Source: Chryseobacterium sediminis
GTDB lineage: Bacteria; Bacteroidota; Bacteroidia; Flavobacteriales; Weeksellaceae
Assembly (NCBI RefSeq): GCF_008386505.1
Contig: NZ_VUNZ01000001.1
Span: 1,791,937-1,855,936, forward strand
Length of the DNA: 64,000 nt
Direction: 5' to 3'
The notes beneath the pieces are model-generated. The model was not told where the DNA came from and did not search any database. It saw only the letters and a list, made by a program, of their open reading frames with translations. This document shows positions 54,205 through 63,567 of the stretch, piece after piece. The stretch's first letter is position 1. Each line of letters starts with the position of its first letter. The translations under genes and the position numbers were made by a program.

Positions 54205-54323
54205 ATCTTTTTTTTTGGATTGAGTTATTTGGGTTAATAGTTTTTATCACCAGGTCTAAACGACAGCTGTAAATCTTTGTGCTATCTCTATAAAGTCAAT
54301 AATTATATCAAATGACTGAATTT

Positions 54324-54455
54324 CCCTGCGTGAGGGATAGTAAGGGCGGCGAGGAACGAGCCGGTGCGCAATGCAATGAAGTACCGAAACGAAGTGCAGC
54401 CCTGCATAGCCCGACCGTTTTGCCCTGGATAAAGCCAAGGCAATCGGGCACGTCC
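54324..54455 (-). repeat. GC-rich structured intergenic element
   Basis: A 132-bp block much richer in G and C than its surroundings. On the minus strand it can form a long hairpin: GCCCGA (54449-54444) pairs with TCGGGC (54414-54409), and within it TTGCCTTGG (54443-54435) with CCAGGGCAA (54428-54420) around loop CTTTAT. The one non-Watson-Crick pair is a G-U in the minus-strand RNA but C-A on the plus strand. CCCTGCGTGAGGG (54324-54336) is a short second hairpin. It looks like a dispersed repeat or RNA element; only one copy is in the window. Confidence 0.55.
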
Positions 54456-54464
54456 TAAATAATA

Positions 54465-55994
54465 TTAAAAGAAACCTAACTTATTCTTGTTATAAGAAAT
54501 CAGCATGTTTTTGGTTTGACGGTAATGATCAAGCATCATTTTATGGTTTTCTCTTCCGATTCCTGATTGTTTGTATCCTCCAAAAGGCGCTCCTGCAGGG
54601 TAAGAGTGATATTGGTTTACCCATACTCTTCCTGCCTCAATCTGACGCGGAATATTGTACAGCTGGTGAGCATCTCTTGTCCATACTCCTGCTCCAAGTC
54701 CGTAGATGGTATCATTGGCAATTTTCACTGCATCTTCTTCATCTTTGAAGGTGGTAAATGCCAGCACCGGACCGAAAATTTCTTCCTGGAAGATTCTCAT
54801 TCTGTTATTTCCTTTGAAAATTGTCGGCTGAATGTAATATCCGTCTTCAAGATCTTCTCCAAGATGATTGACTTCTCCTCCTACCAGAACTTCGGCTCCT
54901 TCTTCTATTCCCAGCTGGATATAAGAAAGGATTTTATCTTTCTGAATTTTTGAAGCCTGCGCTCCCATCATCACCGTTTTGTCCAGTGGATTTCCTACTT
55001 TGATGGCTTTTACTCTTTCGATCACCTTTTCAATAAAAGCATCTGCAATATCTTCCTGAACGAGTAATCTTGAAGGACATGTACAAATTTCTCCCTGGTT
55101 AAGGGCAAAAAGTACGGCTCCTTCTATTGCTTTATCTAAAAATTCATCATCGGCATCCATTACAGAATTGAAGAACACATTGGGTGATTTCCCTCCTAAT
55201 TCCAATGTCACAGGAATGATATTTTCTGTTGCATACTGCATCACCATACGTCCTGTAGCCGTAGAACCTGTAAATGCTGCTTTTGCTACTTTCGGATTGG
55301 TCACCAGGGCTCTTCCAAGCTCTGCTCCAAACCCGTTTACAATATTGATAACTCCTGCAGGTAAAAGGTCTCCAATAAGCTCCATCAAAACCATAATGGA
55401 AACAGGGGTGCTTTCTGCCGGTTTCAGGACCACACAGTTTCCTGCTGCCAATGCGGGAGCCAGTTTCCAGACCGCCATAAGTATCGGGAAATTCCATGGG
55501 ATGATTTGTGCAATTACTCCAAGGGGTTCATGAACAATAAGAGATACGGTATCTTTATCCAGCTCGTTATGAGATCCTTCATCTGCACGGATAACAGAGG
55601 CAAAATATCTGAAATGGTCAATTGCCAAAGGTAAATCTGCTGCCAGTGTTTCTCTCACTGCTTTTCCATTATCTATTGTTTCTACGGTAGCAAGATATTC
55701 CAGATTCTGTTCTATTCTGTCTGCAATTTTATTCAGAATAATACTTCTTTCTGTAGATGAGGTATTTTTCCAGGTTCGGAATGCTTTTTCTGCAGCATCT
55801 ACAGCCAGCTCCAAATCTTCTTTGGAGGAATGGGCAACCTGAGTAAAGTTCTTACCATCTACGGGAGAAACTACGTCAAAATATTGTCCTTTAACAGGTG
55901 GAGTGAATTTTCCGTCAATATAATTATCATATCTGCTTTTAAATTCAGGACGCTGTAAAAGTGTCGCTGATCTTGGTTCTGTAATAGTACTCAT
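54465..55994 (-). CDS. NAD-dependent aldehyde dehydrogenase
   Basis: A 509-residue aldehyde dehydrogenase of the ExaC/AldA type. Catalytic motifs are ELGGKSPN (general base Glu) and [11 protein letters not shown] (nucleophile Cys). The NAD-binding site is about [11 protein letters not shown]. It oxidises aldehydes to carboxylic acids, likely the product of the downstream alcohol dehydrogenase. Start at ATG 55994 ([18 protein letters not shown]); an upstream ATG at 56027 would add eleven residues. It is divergent from an AraC regulator. Confidence 0.93.
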   Translation of the reverse strand: MSTITEPRSATLLQRPEFKSRYDNYIDGKFTPPVKGQYFDVVSPVDGKNFTQVAHSSKEDLELAVDAAEKAFRTWKNTSSTERSIILNKIADRIEQNLEYLATVETIDNGKAVRETLAADLPLAIDHFRYFASVIRADEGSHNELDKDTVSLIVHEPLGVIAQIIPWNFPILMAVWKLAPALAAGNCVVLKPAESTPVSIMVLMELIGDLLPAGVINIVNGFGAELGRALVTNPKVAKAAFTGSTATGRMVMQYATENIIPVTLELGGKSPNVFFNSVMDADDEFLDKAIEGAVLFALNQGEICTCPSRLLVQEDIADAFIEKVIERVKAIKVGNPLDKTVMMGAQASKIQKDKILSYIQLGIEEGAEVLVGGEVNHLGEDLEDGYYIQPTIFKGNNRMRIFQEEIFGPVLAFTTFKDEEDAVKIANDTIYGLGAGVWTRDAHQLYNIPRQIEAGRVWVNQYHSYPAGAPFGGYKQSGIGRENHKMMLDHYRQTKNMLISYNKNKLGFF

Positions 55995-56176
55995 ATTAGT
56001 ATTGTTTTTATTTTTCGATAAAGCCAAATTACATTGAGATGCCCCAAAGAGTATAGCACAATCCTATAAAAAAAGTGTAAAATAGTGCAAGGTCTTCAAT
56101 TTTAGTATTTTATTAACAGCAACGTACTGTCAAATTTTCTATATTTGAGTTACCTCCTTTTTAAAAAATTTTAGAA

Positions 56177-57100
56177 ATGAATAACAATAGTAAGATTTTA
56201 TTAAATACTCCTGAATTACGTAAGGAGAGCCAACTATTGAGTCTTGTTGAACACCAGACGAAATTCAATCTAAACAATTGTGAATTCAGTATTTATGAGA
56301 CTCATCAGACTGCTTTTGATGTTAAACTTCATTTTGAAAACATTGCATTTACAGCCATGCTGAGAGGTAAGAAACACATGAAACTGGATAATAAGACCAA
56401 TTATTTTGATTATTATCCGGGAGAAAGTATTCTGGTAGCTCCGGGGGAAACAATGGTTATTGATTTTCCTGAGGCCGATGAAACTCCTACCCAATGTATT
56501 TCTTTAAGTCTTAATCCTGATTTTATAGAGGATTCTCTTAATTATCTTAACTATCATCTTCCCAAAGTGGATGAAACTTCACAATGGAATATTCAACTGG
56601 ATGAGTACTTTCTTTTTAACAATAAAGCGCTGGCTTCAGCTACTAACAATATTATGAGAATTGCCATGGATGATAATTCACAAAAGGATATCATGGCTGA
56701 TTTTGCATTGAAAGAACTTCTGATAAGATTGATGCAGACCCAGGCAAGAGGCATGGTGGAAAAGAATATTGTTAAAAATAAATCCAGGATAGGCTTTGTG
56801 GTGGATTATATTAAAAGGAATCTGCACCAGAAACTCTCCATTGACAGTATTGCCAAGCTGGCTTATGTAAGCAAATCCAATTTCTTCAAAATGTTCAAAG
56901 ATGAGCTGGGAACTTCCCCGAATGATTTTATTTTACAGGAGAGGATCAACAGGGCAAAAGAATTATTAGCCAACCAGACCAGCATTAAAGAAACTGCTTT
57001 TCAGACTGGGTTTTCAGATACAAATTATTTTACAAGAGTATTTAAGCAATTGGAGGGAGTAACTCCGAAAAGTTATCAGGATAGAATGATTATGAGATAG
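56177..57100 (+). CDS. AraC family transcriptional regulator of the alcohol/aldehyde oxidation unit
   Basis: A 307-residue regulator. The N-terminal half is a cupin-like sensor (about 30-170; FENIAFTAMLRGKKHMKLDNK). The C-terminal double helix-turn-helix is at about 205-305 (LSIDSIAKLAYVSKSNFFKM and ETAFQTGFSDTNYFTRVFKQ). A -7 element TATATTTG lies at 56140-56147, 29 bp before the ATG. It is divergent from the ALDH gene with 182 bp between starts, so it likely controls the ALDH-ADH-DUF779 set; the inducer is unknown. Confidence 0.9.
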   Translation: MNNNSKILLNTPELRKESQLLSLVEHQTKFNLNNCEFSIYETHQTAFDVKLHFENIAFTAMLRGKKHMKLDNKTNYFDYYPGESILVAPGETMVIDFPEADETPTQCISLSLNPDFIEDSLNYLNYHLPKVDETSQWNIQLDEYFLFNNKALASATNNIMRIAMDDNSQKDIMADFALKELLIRLMQTQARGMVEKNIVKNKSRIGFVVDYIKRNLHQKLSIDSIAKLAYVSKSNFFKMFKDELGTSPNDFILQERINRAKELLANQTSIKETAFQTGFSDTNYFTRVFKQLEGVTPKSYQDRMIMR

Positions 57101-57124
57101 CGAATTGACAATATACCAATAAAA

Positions 57125-57149
57125 AAGGACTCCAATTAATGGAGCCCTT
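57125..57149. terminator. Bidirectional terminator between AraC and SusD genes
   Basis: AAGGACTCCA (57125-57134) pairs with TGGAGCCCTT (57140-57149) around ATTAA. The one mismatch is A-C on plus but G-U on minus, and a T-run follows on the minus strand, so it mainly ends the SusD transcript. Confidence 0.75.
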
Positions 57150-57177
57150 CTTATGTAAAAAAACAATAATTACAAAA

Positions 57178-58644
57178 TTAGTAACCTTTATTTTGTTCAA
57201 TTTTTGGATTAGCCTGGATTGCCGTAATAGGAATTGGCCACTGCCATTTGAAGTTTCCAGCCTCAAGAGTCTGTGCTACCGCTGGTGCACCTGTACCGTC
57301 AAAAAGGTCTCCTTTACCTGATCTCTGAACAGGAAGGTTTAATCTCTTCAATGTGTACCATCTGTCATTTTCAAATGCAAGTTCCATTCTTCTTTCTTTC
57401 AGAATAGCATCTAAAAGAGGCTGTCCTGTTTCAGTACCTGGAGTAAATGAAGAATGTCTTTCTGCTCTTAGCTTGTTCAATAAAACAAGAGCCTGTGCTC
57501 CATTACCTGTTCTGTAATAAGCTTCAGCAACATTCAATAATACTTCAGCAGATCTAAGATATTTAATCGGCACGATGTTAGCAGGGCCACCATTACCAGC
57601 ATATTTTGTAACATGGTTGTATTTTTGTCCGCTATATGTACTCGTTGTGAAATAAGCTGTTTTTCTGATATCGTCAGCTGCATAAGCTGTGTATAGATCA
57701 TAATCTACAACAAACTCAGATCTTAAAGCTGGAACTGACTGGTTATAAGCTGCACCAACAGTATTATTTGGCTCTGCCGCAGCGTTCGATACCTGGAATA
57801 ATACTCCGTCAGTAATTCTTGATAAACCTTCATTTTCTTTCCAAATTCTTGTAAAGTTATCCAGTGTTGTGATGCTTGGAGAAAGTCCTAATGCCAGTTC
57901 ACCATATTTGATTGTATTGGTATAATCTCCTTTATAAAGATTTACTCTTGATAACAATCCGTATACAGCTGCTTTGCTTAATCTTCCTTTATCAGCATCA
58001 TTTTGTGTAATATTATCAACGGCAAATAAAAGATCAGCGATAATTTTATCATACACCTGCTCAACAGTCAGGTTTCGAGATGATGTTGTATTAGAAGGAT
58101 TATAATTTTCAGCATAATAAATTCCAACAGAGTTTTTAGCACCTGCAGACTGAGTTGGGATTTGAGAATATGCTCTTACAATATCAAAATGAGCGGCTGC
58201 TCTTAATGCTCTTGCCTCAGCTTCTATATTTGTTTTCTGCGCTCCTGATAATACTCCGTTATTTATGTAAGACAATACAAAGTTTGCTCTGCTGATTACA
58301 AGGTAAGCTGCACTGTATAATCCTGTCGTCTGTGAGTTATCAGAAGAAAATTCAAAGTTTGACGCTGCAAAGTTGGTATTTCTTCCTGAAGCTGTACGGA
58401 TTAGGTTGTCTGTAGTAAGGTCACCCATAATAAGCTGACTTCCTGTATCACCACTGTAATATCCAGCTCCTTTAAGAACTGTATAGGCACCGTCCATAGC
58501 CTGTCTGAATGATTCAGGTCTGGTCATTGCCTGGTTCTGCTCTTCATTAATTGAAGATGTTTGATCTAAATTTCTGTCGCAAGACGTTAACGAAACAAAG
58601 GCAGTTAACGCAGCTAAACTTATTTTTATTATATTCTTTTTCAT
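57178..58644 (-). CDS. RagB/SusD family nutrient-uptake lipoprotein
   Basis: A 488-residue lipoprotein with lipobox FVSLTSC (C22 from M1) and the SusD core: TPR-like helices (AQKTNIEAEARALRAAAHFDIVRAY), VYDKIIADLLFAVDNI and the C-terminal LKERRMELAFENDRWYTLKRL. Start is ATG 58644; a TTG at 58656 is in frame but unlikely. The SusC partner ends 14 bp upstream of this start on the same strand. The region has no protease or glycosidase genes, so the nutrient is unknown. Confidence 0.93.
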   Translation of the reverse strand: MKKNIIKISLAALTAFVSLTSCDRNLDQTSSINEEQNQAMTRPESFRQAMDGAYTVLKGAGYYSGDTGSQLIMGDLTTDNLIRTASGRNTNFAASNFEFSSDNSQTTGLYSAAYLVISRANFVLSYINNGVLSGAQKTNIEAEARALRAAAHFDIVRAYSQIPTQSAGAKNSVGIYYAENYNPSNTTSSRNLTVEQVYDKIIADLLFAVDNITQNDADKGRLSKAAVYGLLSRVNLYKGDYTNTIKYGELALGLSPSITTLDNFTRIWKENEGLSRITDGVLFQVSNAAAEPNNTVGAAYNQSVPALRSEFVVDYDLYTAYAADDIRKTAYFTTSTYSGQKYNHVTKYAGNGGPANIVPIKYLRSAEVLLNVAEAYYRTGNGAQALVLLNKLRAERHSSFTPGTETGQPLLDAILKERRMELAFENDRWYTLKRLNLPVQRSGKGDLFDGTGAPAVAQTLEAGNFKWQWPIPITAIQANPKIEQNKGY

Positions 58645-58658
58645 AAAGCTATTCAATA

Positions 58659-61448
58659 TTAAAATTCTAATTGCAATCCTACCAAGATTGTTTTTACCGC
58701 TGGATAAGTATAAAGGTTATATGCTCCAGGAACGAACAATGCTGTAGATTCACCAGATCCTACTGAAACTTCAGGTTCTCCGTGGAATTTAGTTACTGTA
58801 AATAAGTTTTGTCCCTGTACATATGCTCTAAGCTTATTGATAGGAGATCCTTCCCCAAGGAATGCTTTATCAAATGTATATCCTAATGTAAGTGATCTTA
58901 ATCTTAAATAATCTGATTTTTCAATCCACTGATCAGAATCACGCATACCATTTGAGTCAACTTTTTGGAATACTCCTGTGTCTCCTGGATTTTGCCAAAT
59001 CTGAGCAGCAGCCTGCGCCATGTTTCTACCTGCAACAGCCAATGTTGGGTCAACAGCAGCAGCATACATGTTGTTATACGTATATCCACCTAACTTGAAT
59101 GCAAAATCTGCACTGAAATCAAGTCCTTTGTACTGAACTGTAGTTCCGAACCCACCAAAACTTTTTGGGAATGGAGATTTATCAGTAAGAGGAACTGCAT
59201 TAGATGCACTGTAAACACTAGTAATGTTTCCTGCTTTATCATAGTATAATGCATTTCCGTTGCTTGCATCTACTCCTGCAAATCTTACATTATAGAATAC
59301 ATATGGAGTCTCTCCTACTTTCAGATAAGTATCCCCTAAGTTTCTTTCTGTCTGTCCGTCTGCTAACTTATCAAGAATTGATTTCTGGAAAGACATGTTA
59401 GCATGTAAGTTCCACTGGAAATCTTTCTGCTTGATTACATCTACACTCAATTCAACTTCAAGACCTTTCTGAGACATATCTCCCGCATTGATATACTGGT
59501 AGTATCCTCCTTCTTGTTTATCCAAAGGTACAAGCTGTACGAAATCTTTTCTCTTATTTTTGTAAACTTCAACGGATCCACGGATTCTTCTGTTCCACAT
59601 TGTAAAATCAACTCCTAAGTTGGTGATTGCGTTAGATTCCCATTTAAGATTACTATTACCGATGATAAAGCTGCTGGATGTACCAGGATATAGTGCTCCG
59701 TTGGCACCATATAAACCATAGCTGACATTGGTTACGTTGTAGTAATCCGGCAATGTTCCGTCATTACCTGTCGTACCATATGATCCTCTAAGTTTTAAAT
59801 CATTGATAAAACCACCTTTCATGAATTCTTCCTTCGCAATATTCCAGGCAGCACTTGCAGACCAGAAAATACCACTTTGGTTATTGGCACCAAATCTTGA
59901 TGAAGCATCTCTTCTCAATGATCCTGTTACCAAATATCTACCTTCATAGTCATAGTTTAACATACCTGCTAAACTGAACAGGGTATTTCTTACTTTAACC
60001 CCGGTAAATGTATTTCTGTCAGACGGTGTCGTAATAGATGGAACATTTAATGCCGGTGATTTCAATCCGTAAGCTCCTCCGTTCATTGTTTCGTTGTAGT
60101 TATCGTTATATTCGATAAATCCTAAGAAATCGAAGTTGTGGCTTCCGTATGATTTTTTATAGTTAATGGAGTTATTCCAAGTATAGTTAAATGTATAGAA
60201 TGAATTTTTGTTCAATGAACCTGTAGGAACTTTGTTCACTGTGATATCCAGGTTTGAACCTTTCTTCAGCCACTGAGTTCCCATGTACCAATCGAAAAGT
60301 CCGTTAAAGTTTGTTTTAAACTTCAGACCATCGATAATTTTATATTCAGCGAATAAAGTTACCGGAATTCTCAGTCTCTGATCATCTAATCTGTAATTAC
60401 GGATCTGCTCAACAACGTTAGAACCCGCTCTCATTGTCTGATTATAGCTTCCGTCCGCATTATAAACCGGTTCATATGGAGCATATTTGTACATGGCTCC
60501 AAATGGGTTCTGTGTATTGTTTCTGTCTCTGAAATTCTGAGTTTCCTGATACTGAACTCCAAGGTTAATCCCAACGTTCAGTTTTTCACTCAGTTTATTC
60601 GTAAATCCAAAGTTACCAGTGTATCTCTTAAGTCCGTCTATGTCTCTGATGATCCCGTTGTCAGAATCATATCCTAAAGAGTAATAGAAAGTACTTTCTC
60701 TGGATCCTCCTTGCGCACTGAATAAGTAAGACTGGATGCTTGAAGGCTTCAACAGGTCTTTTTGCCAGTTGTGATCATAGGCAGCAAGTCTGTCCATTTC
60801 CTGCTGAGATCTTGGTTTAAATCCAAGGTATCCCAATTGATTCTGGAAATCCATCAACTCCCTAGAGTTCATCATGGTGTAGTTTTTGTCTCTTAGCTTT
60901 TCACTGAAACCGAACTTAGTTTCAAATGAATAGTGAGTTTTCCCGGCTTTCCCGGCTTTAGTAGTAACTACTACTACTCCGTTTGCTCCTCTCGCACCAT
61001 ACTGTGCTGTAGCGGCAGCATCTTTAAGAATTGAAATAGACTCTACGTCTGCAGGGTTAATTGCACTGAACTGTCTTGCAGTCATATACATCCCATTTAC
61101 TACATAAGTAGGCTCTGAAGAACCACCAACACCGGCAATCCCTCTTACCTGAATTGTAGCAGCAGCACCTGGCTGCCCGGTAGTACTTTGTACAAATACC
61201 CCTGAAGCTCTACCCTGTAAAGAGTTACCAATAGATGTGGTAGGAGAGTTTCTTCTGATTTCATCACCACCTACAACAGCCTGAGCCTGGGTAATTTCAT
61301 CTGCTTTTTTCTTCTGGTATCCAGTAACGATTACTTCATCGATCTTATTCTCCTTCAGAACAGAATCATTCTTAGATTTTTGTGCAAAAGCCGCCTGCCC
61401 TAAAAAGAACAAAGCACCAGCACTTAATACATGCAACTTCACATTCAT
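58659..61448 (-). CDS. SusC/RagA TonB-dependent transporter lacking the N-terminal regulatory domain
   Basis: A 929-residue receptor with signal peptide MNVKLHVLSAGALFFLGQ... ending AFAQ. It goes directly into the TonB-box/plug (IDEVIVTGYQKKKADEITQA; SILKDAAATAQYGARGANGV) without the carboxypeptidase-D-like domain normally found before SusC plugs. The barrel ends VKTILVGLQLEF. Length (929) is at the low end for SusC, explained by the missing domain. It is co-transcribed with the downstream SusD. The first in-frame start is TTG 61472; I prefer the ATG at 61448 because the signal peptide begins there. Confidence 0.92.
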   Translation of the reverse strand: MNVKLHVLSAGALFFLGQAAFAQKSKNDSVLKENKIDEVIVTGYQKKKADEITQAQAVVGGDEIRRNSPTTSIGNSLQGRASGVFVQSTTGQPGAAATIQVRGIAGVGGSSEPTYVVNGMYMTARQFSAINPADVESISILKDAAATAQYGARGANGVVVVTTKAGKAGKTHYSFETKFGFSEKLRDKNYTMMNSRELMDFQNQLGYLGFKPRSQQEMDRLAAYDHNWQKDLLKPSSIQSYLFSAQGGSRESTFYYSLGYDSDNGIIRDIDGLKRYTGNFGFTNKLSEKLNVGINLGVQYQETQNFRDRNNTQNPFGAMYKYAPYEPVYNADGSYNQTMRAGSNVVEQIRNYRLDDQRLRIPVTLFAEYKIIDGLKFKTNFNGLFDWYMGTQWLKKGSNLDITVNKVPTGSLNKNSFYTFNYTWNNSINYKKSYGSHNFDFLGFIEYNDNYNETMNGGAYGLKSPALNVPSITTPSDRNTFTGVKVRNTLFSLAGMLNYDYEGRYLVTGSLRRDASSRFGANNQSGIFWSASAAWNIAKEEFMKGGFINDLKLRGSYGTTGNDGTLPDYYNVTNVSYGLYGANGALYPGTSSSFIIGNSNLKWESNAITNLGVDFTMWNRRIRGSVEVYKNKRKDFVQLVPLDKQEGGYYQYINAGDMSQKGLEVELSVDVIKQKDFQWNLHANMSFQKSILDKLADGQTERNLGDTYLKVGETPYVFYNVRFAGVDASNGNALYYDKAGNITSVYSASNAVPLTDKSPFPKSFGGFGTTVQYKGLDFSADFAFKLGGYTYNNMYAAAVDPTLAVAGRNMAQAAAQIWQNPGDTGVFQKVDSNGMRDSDQWIEKSDYLRLRSLTLGYTFDKAFLGEGSPINKLRAYVQGQNLFTVTKFHGEPEVSVGSGESTALFVPGAYNLYTYPAVKTILVGLQLEF

Positions 61449-62068
61449 ATTAACAGATTTTAATATATTCAAGGGACAAATATGTCAATAAATATCTGTA
61501 ACATCAATTCATTAAACTCTGAAAACAGGCTTCCACAGCGGAGAGATTCACATTCATACTAAAAAAATGATAGAGAATCATTTTAATTGTATTTAAAAAA
61601 TTAACAAAAAATAAGTCAATTTAAACATTAACGGAATTTTAATAAATTTTAAAATTAAAATCAATTTTCTTTCATTTAAAATAATTAATTAAAAAAATCA
61701 ACTTCAAATGTTGTTATTAACGAAAAAAATAAAACAAAACAATTCTTAATTTTATTGAAAATGGAGAAAAAAACGCCTTATTTTCTTAAATTTTATAAAA
61801 AAAATACACCTTTACAAGCAGACAGCCCCTATTTTGAGATAGTCTCATTGAGAATAAGATGAAAAAACCGTTAATATACTATATTCAGAATTCGGTTGAG
61901 GCCTGTAAAATTTTCATAGATATTCCCTGTCTTTTCCTAACTGTTTTACCGTTACATTTAAAAATAACTCAACTATAAAAATGAGGAAAATCCCAACCGT
62001 TTTAAAGTGATAAAAAATTAAAGCACCCCAAAATATGAGATGCTTTATATAGTAAGTTTACCTTAATT
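61449..62068. other. 620-bp AT-rich region upstream of SusC/SusD
   Basis: This long AT-rich region (many A/T runs, 61550-61810) has no coding frame that I would support. It should contain the promoter of the SusC/SusD operon; no exact TAnnTTTG was found on the minus strand, only a one-mismatch form. A short inverted repeat TGAGATAGTCTCA lies near 61840. Near the HMG-CoA synthase end, TAAAGCA (62019-62025) and TGCTTTA (62041-62047) form a 7-bp hairpin that may be that gene's terminator. Confidence 0.5.
62019..62047 (-). terminator. Weak hairpin after the HMG-CoA synthase gene
   Basis: A 7-bp stem (62019-62025 with 62041-62047) with a 15-base loop, 22 bp beyond the stop. On the minus strand the 3' arm is followed by ATTTTTTA. 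Moderate evidence. Confidence 0.45.
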
Positions 62069-63397
62069 TTACTTCTGATAACTGTAATATCTGGCTCCAA
62101 TTAACACCGGATTTTCTGCCTCAACAGAAACTAGCCCGAATCCTTTATATCCTCTGTTTACAGATTCCTTAAGCTGTTTTCTGTGAAGTTTTTCATAGGT
62201 TTCAAAATCAACGGCAGTTCTCTGGTTCAGGTTTTCAAATACATTCCATTTCTCTACCACCTGTTTCCAGTTCTTAGAAATTTTCCCTGCAAACACCTTT
62301 GATTTTGAACCACTTCCATAGCCTACAAATCCAATTTCTTCCCCTGCAAGTTCTTCATTTTCGTTAAAAGAAGTTTGTAATGCAGAAAGAAATGCCATAA
62401 AGACAGAGGCTGTGTACATATTTCCTATTTCTGAAGAGGCTCTCTGTGTCTTTTCTATTTTATTATTGATTAATTTTAAATAGTCTTCAGATTTTGCAAC
62501 GGCTTTCTGTTCTTCTGCTGTTTCATAAGACAGACCATTCTCAAGACTGTAGATTTCAGTAAAAACCCTTTTCCCATGAAAGGCGTATGGAAGATGGAAA
62601 ATAATATACTTCCAGTTTTCATAAGGTTTTTCCTGTCCGGTTATTTCTTTATAATGATGATAAGCTTCTTTTATTCTATCCTGATAACATTGGTTAGAAT
62701 ATTGTCCGTCAAAAACAGGTTCATCCGTAAAAATTTCAATCTTTTCAGGATAATTTTCCGGAGCAACTTTCAGGTCTTCTTTATTATAGGTTCTTCTCGG
62801 TTTGAAAAAATCAAAGACACTTTCTGAAGCTACTCCCCAGTTATTTTCAATTTCAAGAAGGTCCGGTTTTGATGAAACCAAAAGGGCTACCGCTCCTCCT
62901 CCCTGTGTATATTCGCCTGAAGAAGCCAACTCATATTTAGCATAATCACTGGCAATCACTACTGCTTTTTTATCAGGATTTACCCTTACAAAATCAAGGG
63001 CATTATGTAATGCATCTACACCTCCTACACACGCAAAAGTCATGTCCAGCACATCACAGTTTCTGAAACATCTGGTTCCAAATTCTTCTTCCAACACCTG
63101 CTCTACCATTTGTACCGCATAAGATGCCGTTGGTTTTGCTGCATCTACAGCACTTTCAGTTCCCAGATATACTCTTGCTATTTCCTTAGGATTGATATGA
63201 TAATCTTGTATAAGCTTCAGTAATGCTTCTGCTGCAAAGGTTGCCGCGTCTTCGTGAACATCAGAAAGTCCCATTTTGTGAAGACCTAAGCCTTTTTCCA
63301 ATTTTGCCGGTTCTATTCCCCTTTTTTCTGCTAAATCCTTAATTTCTAAATATAAACCAGGCACATAATAGCCCGCTGCTTCAATTCCAAAACCCAT
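62069..63397 (-). CDS. Hydroxymethylglutaryl-CoA synthase family protein
   Basis: A 442-residue thiolase-fold enzyme. The HMG-CoA synthase triad is visible: E81 in LGTESAVDAAKP, C123 in DMTFACVGGVDAL and H268 in IIFHLPYAFHGKRV. It condenses acetyl-CoA with acetoacetyl-CoA to HMG-CoA, an early step of the mevalonate pathway for isoprenoids in Flavobacteriia (menaquinone side chain, carotenoid or flexirubin precursors). Length is normal for bacterial HMGS (about 390-450). It is a single minus-strand gene; no other mevalonate genes are in the window. Confidence 0.9.
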   Translation of the reverse strand: MGFGIEAAGYYVPGLYLEIKDLAEKRGIEPAKLEKGLGLHKMGLSDVHEDAATFAAEALLKLIQDYHINPKEIARVYLGTESAVDAAKPTASYAVQMVEQVLEEEFGTRCFRNCDVLDMTFACVGGVDALHNALDFVRVNPDKKAVVIASDYAKYELASSGEYTQGGGAVALLVSSKPDLLEIENNWGVASESVFDFFKPRRTYNKEDLKVAPENYPEKIEIFTDEPVFDGQYSNQCYQDRIKEAYHHYKEITGQEKPYENWKYIIFHLPYAFHGKRVFTEIYSLENGLSYETAEEQKAVAKSEDYLKLINNKIEKTQRASSEIGNMYTASVFMAFLSALQTSFNENEELAGEEIGFVGYGSGSKSKVFAGKISKNWKQVVEKWNVFENLNQRTAVDFETYEKLHRKQLKESVNRGYKGFGLVSVEAENPVLIGARYYSYQK

Positions 63398-63532
63398 AAT
63401 TGTCTAAATTTTAAACGAATTTATGAAAGATAATGCAAAAAACGGTGGTAAAAAATGCTGATTTTTGTAATATTACTAAAAACCAATCTGCTTTATATTA
63501 TATTTCCACAAATTGATATTTGGTCATGATAA

Positions 63533-63560
63533 AAAAGAAAGCCGGCAAAATCTGCCGGCT
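63533..63560 (-). terminator. Terminator after the partial gene at the right edge
   Basis: AGCCGGCA (63540-63547) pairs with TGCCGGCT (63553-63560) around AAATC; on the minus strand the hairpin is followed by TTCTTTTTT. It lies 8 bp beyond the stop of the partial gene. Confidence 0.85.
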
Positions 63561-63567
63561 TATCTGT

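Noticed and set aside
54256..54438. A 60-codon frame on the minus strand in the ALDH-ADH gap
   Set aside because: It reads through the GC-rich structured repeat and has no ribosome-binding or family signal; I judge it a by-product of the repeat.
55147..55533. Overlapping frames of about 116-121 codons within the aldehyde dehydrogenase gene
   Set aside because: They are other-frame readings of a well conserved gene, without independent support.
31235..61448. Polysaccharide utilisation loci around both SusC/SusD pairs
   Set aside because: No glycoside hydrolase, sulfatase or carbohydrate-binding gene lies next to either pair; only a metalloprotease accompanies the first.
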